24,562 nucleotides of DNA. Source: Pelargonium tetragonum. Lineage: Eukaryota; Streptophyta; Magnoliopsida; Geraniales; Geraniaceae. Below, one piece after another: positions 1-11,027 of this stretch; position 1 is the stretch's first letter; every line of letters begins with the position of its first letter. The notes beneath the pieces are model-generated. The model worked only from the letters and a program-made list of their open reading frames with translations. It was not told the origin of the DNA and searched no databases. A program made the position numbers and the translations under genes. The DNA is taken from the NCBI GenBank assembly GCA_036897445.1, contig JAYMTL010000191.1:1-24562 (forward strand), in the 5' to 3' direction.

Positions 1-697
1 TTTAATACAACTCTAAATTAACTAAAAAAGGTGATAGATAACACCCCTTAAACTTCTTACTACTAATTACCAAAGAGTGCCCTATTTGCTCTTGACATTT
101 GACCTATAAGGCGCAGGGGTCTTTTTATTTTATAAGTCCCTCCCGTGTATGAGAGATAAGAACTCGTTACTATCCCGAATTAAATCCTACTTTGTAAATC
201 ATTTCAATTTTGAATTTTGTTACTCTCTGGCGGGCCTAAAGCAAAAGGGTTTTCAATAAGAATTTCCTCGGTGGGGCGTGTCCAGGAGGTTTCTACTTGC
301 TAAATTAAAAAAAGAGAGTCGTAATGTGCATACGTTAAAAGGAAGATCCTATATTCCTTCAAAGAGAAAAGAATCTAAGTGAATTTTACAGGGACTCCGT
401 GTTATGTTAAACAAGGTCGCCGGAATGTTCTCTTTATAGTTGTGATTGATTAGCTTTTTAGTATATTATTCTGAATTAGAAATTATACTAGAATTTTGTA
501 GGACATAGATTTCACTTTAAATCCTTATCCAATGAACTGCGCTTTACGAGGACCTCACGTCAATTCTATAAAAGCCGGGTTTTGCTTTTTTTGGACTTAT
601 CGGTATAAACTGGCAACTATGAATACCAGATAGTTTTGATTGGTAAAGTAGTAAGGGAACCCGTTTTCTTGTTATTCCTCTTAACTAGTAGCGAGTA

Positions 698-724
698 CTT
701 TTTTATGGAAACGCTAGAAAAAAG
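698..724. repeat. Weak A/T hairpin
   Basis: CTTTTTT (698-704) is complementary to AAAAAAG (718-724) across a 13-base loop. The seven-pair stem is almost all A-T. Chance alone would give stems like this repeatedly in such DNA, so no function is implied. Confidence 0.3.
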
Positions 725-1111
725 CCCTGTAGTTCAATTTCCCCGTCAGAGCCCCTAAGCAATACCTTATTTGCCTTTTTAAGTCTTAAACTAGCAGCTT
801 TTTATTGAGATCCCCCTAACGAACCCTATAACTCCAATTACGGGTATATATTATATCCTACTGTGTTAATGTATGCAATGGAAAGTATCCTCTCTTCTTT
901 TTGAGGTTAGTTTTGTCTTACTCTGTACTACGCCGGGGGGAATCCTTAAAAACCTCAGAATTTTTTTGGGTTATTATCGAAGAGTTTCTTTTTGTTTTTT
1001 AGAAGTTAGAGCCCTTCCCGTAAGTAATGAAAATCTCGTGGAAAAATGTTTCGTTATAAGGTTTGCTAGTGAAACTTAATAATTAGGTATAAAAAGAAGT
1101 GGCAAATTACA

Positions 1112-1127
1112 CCGGTTCTATAACCGG
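1112..1127. repeat. Small GC-containing hairpin
   Basis: CCGGTT (1112-1117) and AACCGG (1122-1127) are perfect complements around a four-base loop, CTAT. The stem is GC-rich against very AT-rich flanks, which makes it stand out. No T-run follows on either side, so it does not look like an intrinsic terminator. Confidence 0.5.
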
Positions 1128-1934
1128 CATATAAGAGGATACATTTTTGTGATAACCCGTAAAGCGGCCTTCATATAGTGTATTTAGTTTGAAATCCTTT
1201 CAACCTAGCTAGCATAAACTCACCAAATCCCATTCCTAGCTTTTTATCTGTCAGAGTTCCTATTCTTCTATTTCATAGATTTTTCCGTTCAGTTAGTACA
1301 CCCGACTCTTCTCTTTTTACTATTTATAGTGCTGTCCCTTAGAAGGTTTTTTTAGTTTAAACTTAGATTTGAAATGTTGGTTCACAGAATTCCTACTACT
1401 AGTATTCCATATTGACCCAGAATTCTCAATTCAAGTGGTTTTTATTCCTCAGTTACCTTTTTATGATATACGCCAATTCAAAGACTAAAGGAAATTGTCC
1501 GAAATTTTTACTAATTACCGAATTTCTTTTTTTAGGCTGCGTGTTATGCATTTCCTATAATCCTTCTTGTAAGATATATAGAGATTACTCCCAAGTTTCG
1601 AGACCTTCTCGCCGAGTGGCTATATAATTCGGGGTTAAAGCCGTAAGGATTTACCGGTAGTAGAAAGTTGAGAGTCAAAAAATTTTCACGTAAAACCCCT
1701 GTTTTTTCGAGAGTCTTCCTAAAAGGACCCGCTTTGAGGTTACTTTGTTCAAAATCTGAAGTGTAAACAGGAAATTTAAGGTAACGGTGTGATTTCTATA
1801 TTTCTATAAAAAAGTTTATTTGGAGAGTTTTTTAGGTTGCGTATTAAGATAGGATTTTGGTGCGAATCTAAGCTTTCTTTGACGACAATTTTTTGCCCGC
1901 AATTAGCATTTATAAGAAAAGAATACAAGATATA

Positions 1935-2007
1935 TCCTCTAAAGAGGAACCTTGCGCTTATGGTGCAAAAAGTCAAATTCTTGACTTACCTATTATGAGG
2001 GGCCCCT
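1935..2007. repeat. Cluster of three short inverted repeats
   Basis: Three perfect inverted repeats lie within 75 bases. TCCTCT/AGAGGA is at 1935-1948 with a two-base centre. AAGTCAA/TTGACTT is at 1970-1987, a seven-pair stem with the four-base loop ATTC. The ten-base palindrome AGGGGCCCCT is at 1998-2007. The middle one is the best hairpin. The clustering is mildly unusual, but no gene end is near enough to suggest a role in processing or termination. Confidence 0.5.
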
Positions 2008-2735
2008 TAACAGTTACTAGAATATAAATAACTAAACGTAAAGCATGCGCGCCTTAACTATCCTCTATAAAAAAAGGAGCGGTTTAGGGTTGACACGCGG
2101 GGGTTGGGTACATATCAATAGTAATACAGACTTCAATGCGACTTTCTTAAATTTCGGCACAATTCGAATTTCTTCATTTTATTTCCTAGTGGCAGCAGTC
2201 GGCTCAAGGATCTATAATTTGGTAAAAGACTTTTTCACAAGATTTTCTGGTATAAACTTCCTGATAAACTCTTAGAAATTGTAAATCCGTCTTACATAGA
2301 TATGGCCCTCTATTTTTGTACAATCCCCGCTAACTGAGTAAACCCAAGCCTAAAATCCGCAACTCCTGTTTGTAGGCATACTTTTTTTATTTATACTATA
2401 CAAAACCTTCTGAAAGAGAACGGGTAGATTTTCAAATTCTTCAGGTTCCTGCTTGCTCAAAATAAATACATATAGTTTTCACTTTTGGCATACCACAAAA
2501 ACGAAAGATATTATACATTATACAAACGCAATTCCATTAGGGTAGGCGGAGCTCCTCAAAGTTTACTAATTATAAAGCCTTTTGTTTTTCTACAAGACTA
2601 GGTCTGCTTGACCAAAACAAAACTTTAACAGGAATTTTGCATGGAGCTAACCCCTTTTATAAAAGTAACCCTAAGCTCTTAGGTCTTTCAATTACAGGAA
2701 TTCACTTAGCTGCTAAAAAGCTTAGGACTCTCTCG

Positions 2736-2762
2736 CTTTTCTGTTCTTATAAGAAAGAAAAG
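2736..2762. repeat. Twelve-pair hairpin with one bulge
   Basis: CTTTTCT (2736-2742) pairs with AGAAAAG (2756-2762). TTCTT (2744-2748) pairs with AAGAA (2751-2755). A single unpaired G sits at 2743. Only AT remains as the loop, so the innermost pair would open in practice. One arm is pyrimidine-only and the other purine-only, apart from the bulge. It is one of the longer hairpins here, but no flanking gene gives it a role. Confidence 0.55.
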
Positions 2763-5528
2763 ACTTAAATGAAATTCCGGGCTTACCTGTTAATGCAATC
2801 CTCCTCGAGTTACAGCATAAACCGCCTAATCTGCAGTAAATTATACCACTAAAAATTATCTGGATCACTACAACCATCCCTTCGTTAAATAGTCGCTTAC
2901 GTTGCAAGAGATATAAGGCTTAAGTTTCACTTTCATTTTGATTTCCAAACTTTCTAAGATTACATAAGGAAAAATACAGGAGCCTCCTTGCGATAAATTT
3001 TAGAAAGTACTTACCTGCTTAAAATATTAAAAAAAGGAATACTACTGCGTAAAGAAAGTCTTACTAAATGTAATCGAAAATACGTAATAATTTGATTTCA
3101 CCCCACGGTATAAATCGAAAGTAAACCCGTGCTAGATATAAGGGATTTCCTCGACCCAAACTGCAAGTCTTTCATTTCAGATAAAATCCGTGTAAACTTT
3201 CCATAGAAATAGAATGTGAAGCGCCCTCTCAAAAAAAAACTTAAACTGCCTAAAGAGAGCCTTAAAAATCTACGATAACTAGTAATTCCTAGTATATCTA
3301 CACCTCCCGGAAGGTTGACTTTTAACAGCTTTTTTAATATACTCCAAAAGATAGCTAGGTTACCCGCATACGTTAACACTTTCAGTTATGCAAGAGGTGG
3401 AGACTCAAGATTATGATACATATTTTTAATTAATAGAATATTTCCAACCGGATCCCCCTTAAAAGTTTTTCCATTTCCGGAACTTTTTATTTATTATAGC
3501 TTTATCTTTAATTACGTACCCATATAAGAATTTTTCTCGTGCAACAAGGGATTAAAGGAGCACTTGCTGCAAAAACATTTTTCGTAATAACCAACATCAG
3601 AGCCTCTTATACTAAAGTTTTGTTCTGTACAGCTGCCCCAACAAGAGATAGACAGCGCCTCGATGAACCCAAACTCTTTTATTTATAAGTCAAGACTAAG
3701 ATTAAATTAACCCAGTACCCCTTATATAATACAGGGATTCCTGAGAGCTCAAAAAACGCTAAACATATCCGGCAAAAATATCTGGACTGGGCGCAACCAC
3801 CCATTGAGAAACTCCGCGAAAATAACTCACGAAATGAAGCGAAGGTAGCTTTTTTCTTTTAGTGACAACGAAAATGGAGACAATTTAAGAATTGTAGAAA
3901 CAGCTTTAAACAATACAAGAAAAACCCCTAGTAATAATGCCTTGCAAAAGATATAGTATCCCTAACACTTTTACCCAGGTCAGGGGGAATAAGGATTTCG
4001 GTCTAGTAAAGTCGTATGGTCAAGAAAGAAATGAATTCAAAAGTCCTATGCCCTTTTTGGTGCGTTTTCTATTTTGATTCTTTTTTTAATAACCTTTTAC
4101 TATCGGTCCCTATATCTGGGATTCCTGCCCAATACGTAGTATAACCCACGGATTACCTTAGTCCTAACCAAGCCTACTATTTGCAGGGTTCCACTCTCTG
4201 CTAATAAAAATGGCTGAAAAACTCTTTACTGTCAAGCAAAACTTCTATATAATCCATAAAAGCTGGGTTATACCTCCAAGGCCTTCATTCGTAAGTCAAA
4301 TCTCTAAAAAGCAAGTTTCATTTCTTAGGATCATCAAGAATTGTCCAAATTTATTTGAAAACTACACCCAGGTTTTTTGAAGAGCATAACTAAATACGCA
4401 AAGTCTTTAAACTAACTTAAAGTGTCTGGCATATAAGGACCCCTATACAATTTCAATTAGATTTCATTTCATCTTTATGATTACAACCTGGTCTGTATAA
4501 GCGCCTGCTAATCAGCGTCACTTTTTGAAATCCTCTGGAAACACTCGGGGAGATTTAGTAAAACACCTTAGACTTTTTATTGCCCCAAAACTATAGAGGA
4601 CTAAGACTTTTGTGATAATTTTAGACTGGCATGTGCCTCTAAAATCTGCTCTTTGGATATGAGAGTTCCTTAATAGGAGGATACCTAACAAAGTTACCGA
4701 GACTTGAGATTTTAATAGGTATTAGCAAGGACTGGATTAAAGCTTTTGCAACAGAATTTACGGAGACCCTTTCTATTATAGAGGAATAGGAATTCTTAGG
4801 CTTTCTCTTCTATTTCTAAAAGAAAATAAAAACTCTCGGGATCCTGCGTGACAGGGGTTGAAACTTCGTACTATGTCTAACAAGAAAATATAAGTACTTA
4901 AAGTCTTAATACAAGGGACTTACTTAGAGTCTGCCCTTTTTTTTATCTATAATGAACCCTTTTCGTTTAGAGTAACCTAGAATGTAGTGCCTAATTTTGA
5001 GTTTTCCTGCTTTAAATTAGCCCTAGAACCCATTTATTTGTGTTATATGTAAATATATATTTAAGAGCAAATCAAAGTAGGGGCTTCTTAGAGGTCTAAG
5101 AGCAGCTGAAATTTATCTAAAAAAGTTCAATGAACAAAATCCCTATGTAATTAAGAATAAAAAAGGGGTTTCTTAAAAATCTATACTGCGCTATTGTTAT
5201 TTAATTCTATTTCGTAAAGAGACATTACTGCGGCAAAATGAATCCAAGTATATCCTATTCTTGAATATTTAGTTCTAAGGAATTTTCAGTTACTTAAGTT
5301 ACTTAATACCGAGCCTTTTAAATGTTAAATGGGATAGACTCTCGGTCCTTTCAGCTTTAAGGTTTCCAACAAAAGAAGCACTTTACTTAAAAGTTAGGTA
5401 TTCAATATAAGTCGTGGTCGTATAAGTAGTAAGTTAAAAGGGTTTCCTGATATATATACTTATTTGATTTTAGTGTGTCGAGGTTTCTAATATGGAACTC
5501 TTACCGCATTTTTTGGATATAACAAAAA

Positions 5529-5563
5529 GGAGCAGAAGCTTTTTATATAAAAAGCGTTACTCC
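5529..5563. repeat. Eighteen-base perfect palindrome inside a longer hairpin
   Basis: GCTTTTTATATAAAAAGC at 5538-5555 is a perfect 18-base palindrome. Outside it, GGAG (5529-5532) and CTCC (5560-5563) are also complementary, separated from the core by short unpaired bases. The whole 35-base segment could fold as a hairpin or cruciform with an A/T centre. It could also be a dimer-binding operator, but there is no neighbouring promoter or gene to support that. Confidence 0.55.
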
Positions 5564-8113
5564 AGGAAATTCCTTAGAAAAGTTCTACAAAGTTCGGTAT
5601 ATAGATTAGAAAAAAGAGTCCTATCCTAGCCTAACGACTACTACTAAAATACTAAGAGGCATCGCTAAGATAAGGAAAGGGGGTCGCAAAGGAGGGTACT
5701 CGTATCTCCGCAGTAAATAATAGTAAATACAAAAGATTTTTCACGTTGTACGGATACTTGTCTTTTTTAATAGCCCGAGACATTTCTCAGGATTTACTAT
5801 ATAGATAGGTTTTCTCTATTTTCTTTTCATAGTATCTAATGCGATTTTCTTATTCGGTTAAAGTCCTACTTTTCTATTCCACTACCCGAACCTCTATTTC
5901 TAGTAAAACGAAAAAGAGGGAAAGCTCTCAGTGTGAGTAAAAGCAAGATAAATAAAGATAAACCTGAAAAAAATATTGGGATAAAAAAGCTCTTATTTAT
6001 TCAAAGCAAAAACAGGATACCTAGAGTAAAGTATTAAGAAATTAAGACCTTATATATCATATATCAACCCAAGGAGTTCTACGATGACCTAGAAGAATCC
6101 TTACTTATTTTAATAATTTAATTCTCTATTAATTAGACAAGTAGTTTTATTTCTTAGGGGGTCCTCCTACGGAAATATCCAAAAGAATCTAATAAAAATA
6201 GGGATTCCTTATCCCAAAATAAAGAAAAAAGGCTCTTACTAAGAAGCTTTAAGAAAAAAATCTTATTTGCCTCCACAATTCGATATAATTATAAATAGAA
6301 ACTTCATTCTTTCTTTTTCCTAGTAGACTCGCTTGGAATACCTAAAAACTTTGGTATTATTACTGTGGGTGCCCCTTTAACGGATCTGTTACCCTAGCCG
6401 GGTCCCTAGTAATTCAAGACTACTAAAGCTATATATTATCTTTTTTATTTGAGCCCAAACAAGGTTAAAATGAAAAAAAGGGAAGAGAGTCGATACTTAG
6501 TTATAAAAACTCTAGAACATGCAGCAGATAAGTCGTAAAGTCGGATAATAACAAGTGGGGTTGAAAAAAGTTAACTGAATTGCAAGCGATTTTATAAGTA
6601 TAGTAACAAATTAGGAAATGAGATCTAACTTTGACTTGTATATCTCGTACTGAAAATCACTCTAGTACAGTAGAAGCTTATCTGACAAAATTCTTTATTC
6701 TAGGGGCATCCTACTCTTAATCATTCATATCTAGAACTTTGGTTATAAAAACACGTTACGTAATTTTTCAATAACATTTAGGAGGTTCAAGTCCCTCTTC
6801 TTACTGACTTACCTTTCACTCATAGCTTCTTGTTCTTGGCTTGTCCCAGATTATACAGAATATAGTAAAAAAAACTCCAGCTCTACACTTATCTTCCTTT
6901 AGAAATAGAAACCCTTTGTGAAAACCCGGAAACACACAGGAGCAAGAATTTTTAGGGAAGGCTTATTGCCTTAATTACTATTACCTGCCTGCTCTAAACT
7001 CTGGAACAACTAAAATCCTAGCTTTTACCTTAAAAGCCTTTTGCTTGTAACTAGTATCTTTTTGTAACCCGGGCTTTATAGAACCCACGGAAGTCTCTCT
7101 CTATCGGATCCTATAGACATTATATCTACTCTTCTAAATAAGGCTACTTCTTTACTCTTACTTGCCTTAGATTCCTTATCTTTGGCCCAGACTTTATAAG
7201 ATCAACAGCTTATATATAAATGTCACCTGTTAACCTTTCTACGAGCCTAACTTTTCCTAAAAAATGAATTAAGGGGCATGCTCGGCACTCCTGACTTACT
7301 TGCTTTACTACTCCTCAGAGCTGTTTTCTAAGTCTTTACAGTACTCTTCTTCTTAGGAGCTAGTAGACTACTCTTTTTTGTTAGGTTGTTAGGATTCCTG
7401 TAGCTAGTAGAGCTCTTGTATTCCGCTTATAGTAAGTTTTATAAGGTATCTATAGAAATTATATAGTAAAAGCGGGTGTAAATCGGTCAAATGGAAACTT
7501 ACTCGGCATCGGAACTGCGGATAAAAGACATTCTAGACAGTCACTTTAATTTTTAGCATTGTTTCATTTCTTTTGTATTCCTTTTTATTATCTTTTACAG
7601 GAAGTCTTTAAAAAAGTAAGTAGTTGCTTGTTCCCTTGTTTATTTCCAGGCTTAGCGTAAGAAGTTAAAAAGTACTTAGTTTCCGGTAAAGACAAGTATA
7701 GAGCTAAGGGTTAGTTGTTTAACTAGACAAGTGAGGAGTGTAGGAAATGTAAGAGGGGCTGTTAGTTGGAATTTATAACAAGTGTTAGAATCTAAGGAAT
7801 TTAGTAAAAAGTCAATTTTGAAAAGGGGATAGTTTTACTAGTCTTACTTAAGAGTGCTTTGGGTTAGAACCTCTGTCTTATTGTAGCCTTAAGAGTGAAG
7901 GCATTTACTAATAACTTAGCAGGTTCCTTTGCTATTTGGATTTATTGATGCTACTAACTTCAAATGAAATATCTAAGAGTCTCTTTTAATTTCCGAATTT
8001 TACGCATTAAGGAGTTTTCCTGGGTATAGACTGCTTTAGAATCCCAAATCATAGTAAGAATTGTATTGGGTTCCCTTTTTAAGGGGCAAGTTAAAAGTTT
8101 TTTTGGTATTAGC

Positions 8114-8178
8114 GTAAGGTTAACTATCCAAGATAAACTTGCCTGCATCAACCTTCTTCGCAAAGCTACAGTCGGTAA
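8114..8178 (+). repeat. Repeated five-word block, copy 1
   Basis: The words occur in this order: GTAAGGTT (8114-8121), ACTATCC (8123-8129), AACCTTCTTC (8150-8159), CAG (8169-8171) and CGGTAA (8173-8178). The same five words occur in the same order at 18670-18728. The spacing from AACCTTCTTC to CGGTAA is identical in the two copies. Within the copy, AAGGTT and AACCTT are complementary, so each copy can form a six-pair hairpin. It could be a diverged dispersed repeat or a structured element, but chance agreement is not excluded. No function is proposed. Confidence 0.35.
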
Positions 8179-8882
8179 TAATGACTTACCACTATACTAT
8201 TAAAACTTTAACCTCATTAACGATAAAAGTGCAATGAGGGAATTTAACTTATACTCAATCTCTATTACTAAATTACTAATCTACTATCAAGAACTTTATA
8301 GAATAACTATAACTACAGGAATTAATACATATTTATAGTAATATTGACTTCCTTACAAGTGCAGTATTTTACTTATTCCCGTTCTTAGATTTTGTAGGGC
8401 TACTTTGACTTGTTCTTATAAGCAAAAAGGCTACCCGTAAATCTTGTATGGTACGTGGTTGCTCTATTTGGATCTAAGAAAGCACCGACCCGGTAAGTTT
8501 TTATCGGCTAGTAGCGCACAGGAATGTCATTTTTAAGCTAGAAAGGAAATTTAGAGATTAACACTCAGGCTTGGCCCTACGACATTCATACTTAGGTCTA
8601 TGAATATGACTATGGGGTGGTTTTAAAGCCTCCTTTTATCTTAGTAAGAATTTTATACTCTACGAGTCTAACAAGGGTTCCTCTTAGTTTATTCCTAAAG
8701 TCAAGACTCCCTGGTTATAACTTAAAAGATACCGCCGTGCATCAAGAGAACTTGTTGTGGGATTTTAGACTCCCTTAGAAGCTCCCGCTTTATTAAAGGA
8801 AATCCAGATTTAGGATTACTCTGAAAAAGATACATAAGCACCCTCTACTTGAGTTTTTCATTTTAGTAACAAGGAAACTTTC

Positions 8883-8899
8883 TTGCCTTAGCTTGGCAA
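8883..8899. repeat. Five-pair hairpin with seven-base loop
   Basis: TTGCC (8883-8887) and GGCAA (8895-8899) are perfect complements around the seven-base loop TTAGCTT. Read as given it is an ordinary small hairpin. Read right to left it spells AACGG-TTCGATT-CCGTT, exactly the form of a tRNA T-arm with its invariant TTCRA loop. That makes it one of the clues that the base order may be reversed. I could not build a full cloverleaf around it in either direction. Confidence 0.5.
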
Positions 8900-9652
8900 C
8901 CCCAAGTGTGACTGGGGAGCCTCTAATTCATTTTTTAGATTAAAAAGGGCATATACACGAATGAGAGGAAAAGCCCCTCCTTGTAAAAGTATGGAGAAAA
9001 AAATTTCTGATTCAAGGCATTAACCTTAAGGAAATGCGGAAGTGAAGCTAACAGGAAACTTTTTTACTGTTGCTCTATTGTGGTTTAATGAAGTAAGTTA
9101 ACGCCTCGAACTAGTAAGGATAACTGCTAAAAAGAGTAAGCCCCAAGTTTCTTGTAGAAGTTGGTTAAAGAAGGAGCTTTATACTTTCTTTTTTGGGTTG
9201 TAGACGTAAAACTTTACTACACAGGAAAAGCTTAACCATGAGTATTCTTAAAAAGTCGGGATTCAGATAGATTTTTCGTGTTATAAAAGGAGCTTCTTGT
9301 TGATGAGAATCCGTTCTTGGGCGTACTTTCGGAGTCCTTTCCTTTGCCACTTACAACTTCGGGAGTTTTCCCTTTTAAATTATGGAACTTGACTCATTTT
9401 TAAGGGTCGGGAAGGTTAAAATCGCGATGTAATTAACTTTTTTTAGGGCGGAATTTGGTAGAGTAACCCAAAATTATAAAGCATTATATAGCTTGGTATA
9501 CTTTCTACTTGTAGTATAGAACAGTTTACAAGAGTTTTAAGTTTAGAACTAGTTTGATTTTTTATTCTTTTATAATCTCTTAAATGCGAAAAAGGTTTTC
9601 AATCCAAGGAACCTTGAGTTAGAGGGTAGTCCACATTAATAGAATAATATTG

Positions 9653-9668
9653 CTTTTAAATTTAAAAG
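9653..9668. repeat. Sixteen-base A/T palindrome
   Basis: CTTTTAAATTTAAAAG is a perfect 16-base palindrome with no loop. As a hairpin only the outer pairs could form, and as a duplex it is a symmetric site. Nothing adjacent suggests a regulatory role. Confidence 0.45.
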
Positions 9669-9978
9669 ATTTAGTACAGTAGTAACTAGTTTAAAATACC
9701 TTGGAATTCCACATTCTACATAAGTACACAAAAATTCTCCGAAAGGATGACACCTGCAACCCTTTTTTTCTATAAAATAAAACGAAAGCGGCACGTTAAA
9801 TAATCCACAGACTTAGAGACTTCTTTTCGGCCTGGGTATAACTTTTTAAGAAGTACCCTTTATTTAAATCTCCGAGTATATAGGGGGCTGTGTTCTCTTT
9901 TTGGGTTATAATAAGAATTTATCTGTCTAAGGCTTTCCATATATGTTAATCTAAACTCGCGCTTTAAAAAGTAAAACA

Positions 9979-10006
9979 GCTCTTAATTAAGATTAATTAA
10001 GGTAGC
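9979..10006. repeat. Eleven-pair hairpin with AGAT loop
   Basis: CTTAATTA (9982-9989) and TAATTAAG (9994-10001) are perfect complements around the loop AGAT. The stem continues as GCT (9979-9981) with AGC (10004-10006) across a two-base bulge, GT, at 10002-10003. This is one of the better hairpins in the window, although most of its pairs are A-T. Confidence 0.55.
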
Positions 10007-11003
10007 CGAAGTTGCAGTCTCTGGAAAAAAGTGCCTCTAAAAAAAGACTTTAACTAAAATAGGGAAACTTGGGCCCTAAAACTCGTAATTGGCGGAGGGG
10101 TTGGTCTCAGGTAAATTTTGTATTTATTAAGCCTACAAAAAGTCAAATATATATAGTCAATTCATTTTTAATCTCGGGGAGTTGAGCGCATGAACTACCC
10201 CTTCTTTATAAATCTAGATAGGCTACTAAAGAGAAATTCTTATTAAATAAATTTTCTTACTATATTGAGGTAGGGGGTGTATAAATCCACGAAAGTCGAA
10301 GAATTGCCTATAAGTAGAGGTTTACCTTTTTGGAGGTTGCCCTTTTTTCCAGCTACACTCGGAAACCCTAAGCATAACTAATAAAGATTTTTGCTTTGCT
10401 AACAATTTGATTCGGGAAAAAACCTCTTTTAGAGTGCCCTTGTCAGGGTTTAATACTACTTTAAGTAAGGGCTTTCTCGCTTAATTCTTAACTGTTTACC
10501 TCGACGCTTTACAAGTAGTAGATAGAAATGTAAGATGTTTGGCAATCTTGAACTTGAAAGAGGGAGCAATTCCTAGAAATAATAGATAATAACTCGAAAC
10601 CTCTTTTTTGTCGGATATTCTTAAATAAAAGGGGAATACAATACCTAGGATGCCTTCTAGAACAATATATTTTTAGCTTCCCCTTTATTCTATTAAAATT
10701 CGCTAGCAAGGGCTTAGAATCTGTATTTTGTTTAAACTGTTACAGAAATCCAGTATTACCCCCAGGTATATAAAGAAAGGTTTAGCACCAAAGCAAGGCG
10801 CTCGTCGGAAAAAAAGAGGCTCGTAAAAAGTAGTCGGCTTTGTATTATAAAAGTAGCTTTTTTAATTTAATAGGCAATCTTAGTAACCTTGATGGAAAGA
10901 CTTAGAGCTTTAGGCTTATAAGATTTTTAACTAAGTTAAGAGTCAGATAAATATGCCAAAGATAAGAATACGCTATTTACTTTAAAAGCAGCCTCTTTCA
11001 GGG

Positions 11004-11027
11004 AAAGATAACAGCGGTTTTATCTTT
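11004..11027. repeat. Eight-pair hairpin
   Basis: AAAGATAA (11004-11011) and TTATCTTT (11020-11027) are perfect complements around an eight-base loop, CAGCGGTT. The loop is GC-rich relative to the stem. I see no T-run after it and no gene next to it. Confidence 0.45.

Larger units (their letters stand above)
1..2300. other. Non-coding AT-rich stretch, T-rich on the given strand
   Basis: No gene is supported here. The open frames at 873-1079, 1412-1627 and 2045-2275 (+) and 1776-1976 (-) are 66 to 76 codons long, which chance explains at this composition. They share no motif with a family I know. Much of 550-1900 is richer in T than in A, with runs of six to eight T's, but I see no promoter pair, RNA gene or repeat array. 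The only structure is a handful of short hairpins, listed separately. A D-arm-like word at 728-752 was considered and rejected. Confidence 0.7.
2301..7100. other. Non-coding AT-rich stretch with little structure
   Basis: I see no gene here. The longest open frame of the whole window, 93 codons on the minus strand at 3098-3379, lies in this stretch. Its translation is a low-information mix of S, L, F, K and R with no recognisable domain, and its length is near the chance maximum. From about 3400 to 5500 and from 5600 to 7100 I find no RNA gene, mobile-element end or tandem repeat. The only items worth listing are the hairpins at 2736-2762 and 5529-5563, plus a T-loop-like word at 6781-6797 that I rejected. 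Confidence 0.7.

Noticed and set aside
540-560. TTACGAGGACCTCACG, recalling the sarcin-ricin loop of large-subunit rRNA
   Set aside because: The conserved AGTACGAGAGGACC word is not matched, and no neighbouring large-subunit helices are present.
728-752. TGTAGTTCAATT followed by GTCAGAGC, resembling the D-arm of a bacterial-type tRNA-Asp
   Set aside because: The D-loop would be 13 bases, with CCCC in place of the GG pair. No anticodon arm, T-arm or matching acceptor strand follows.
1412-1627. 71-codon open frame on the plus strand with a hydrophobic F/L/I-rich start
   Set aside because: Any T-rich DNA translates into F, L and I. The hydrophobicity reflects base composition, not a membrane segment, and the frame ends in unrelated sequence.
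2045-2275. 76-codon open frame on the plus strand
   Set aside because: It has no recognisable family, and its length is within chance. It contains a GGCAGCAG word that briefly suggested the rRNA 530 loop, but the surrounding bases do not match.
3098-3379. 93-codon open frame on the minus strand, the longest from ATG in the window
   Set aside because: Its length is about the expected chance maximum for 24.6 kb in six frames at 65% A+T. There is no domain, no convincing start context and no conserved neighbour.
3920-3965. AAGATATAGT, similar to the 3' end of group I intron cores
   Set aside because: No matching P3/P7 partner strands or exon sequence are visible, and a ten-base partial match is expected by chance.
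6781-6797. GGAGG-TTCAAGT-CCCTC, a T-arm-like hairpin
   Set aside because: One stem pair is broken. The required 5' acceptor partner (GTAAGAA) is absent from the preceding 100 bases, and no D-arm or anticodon arm can be built.
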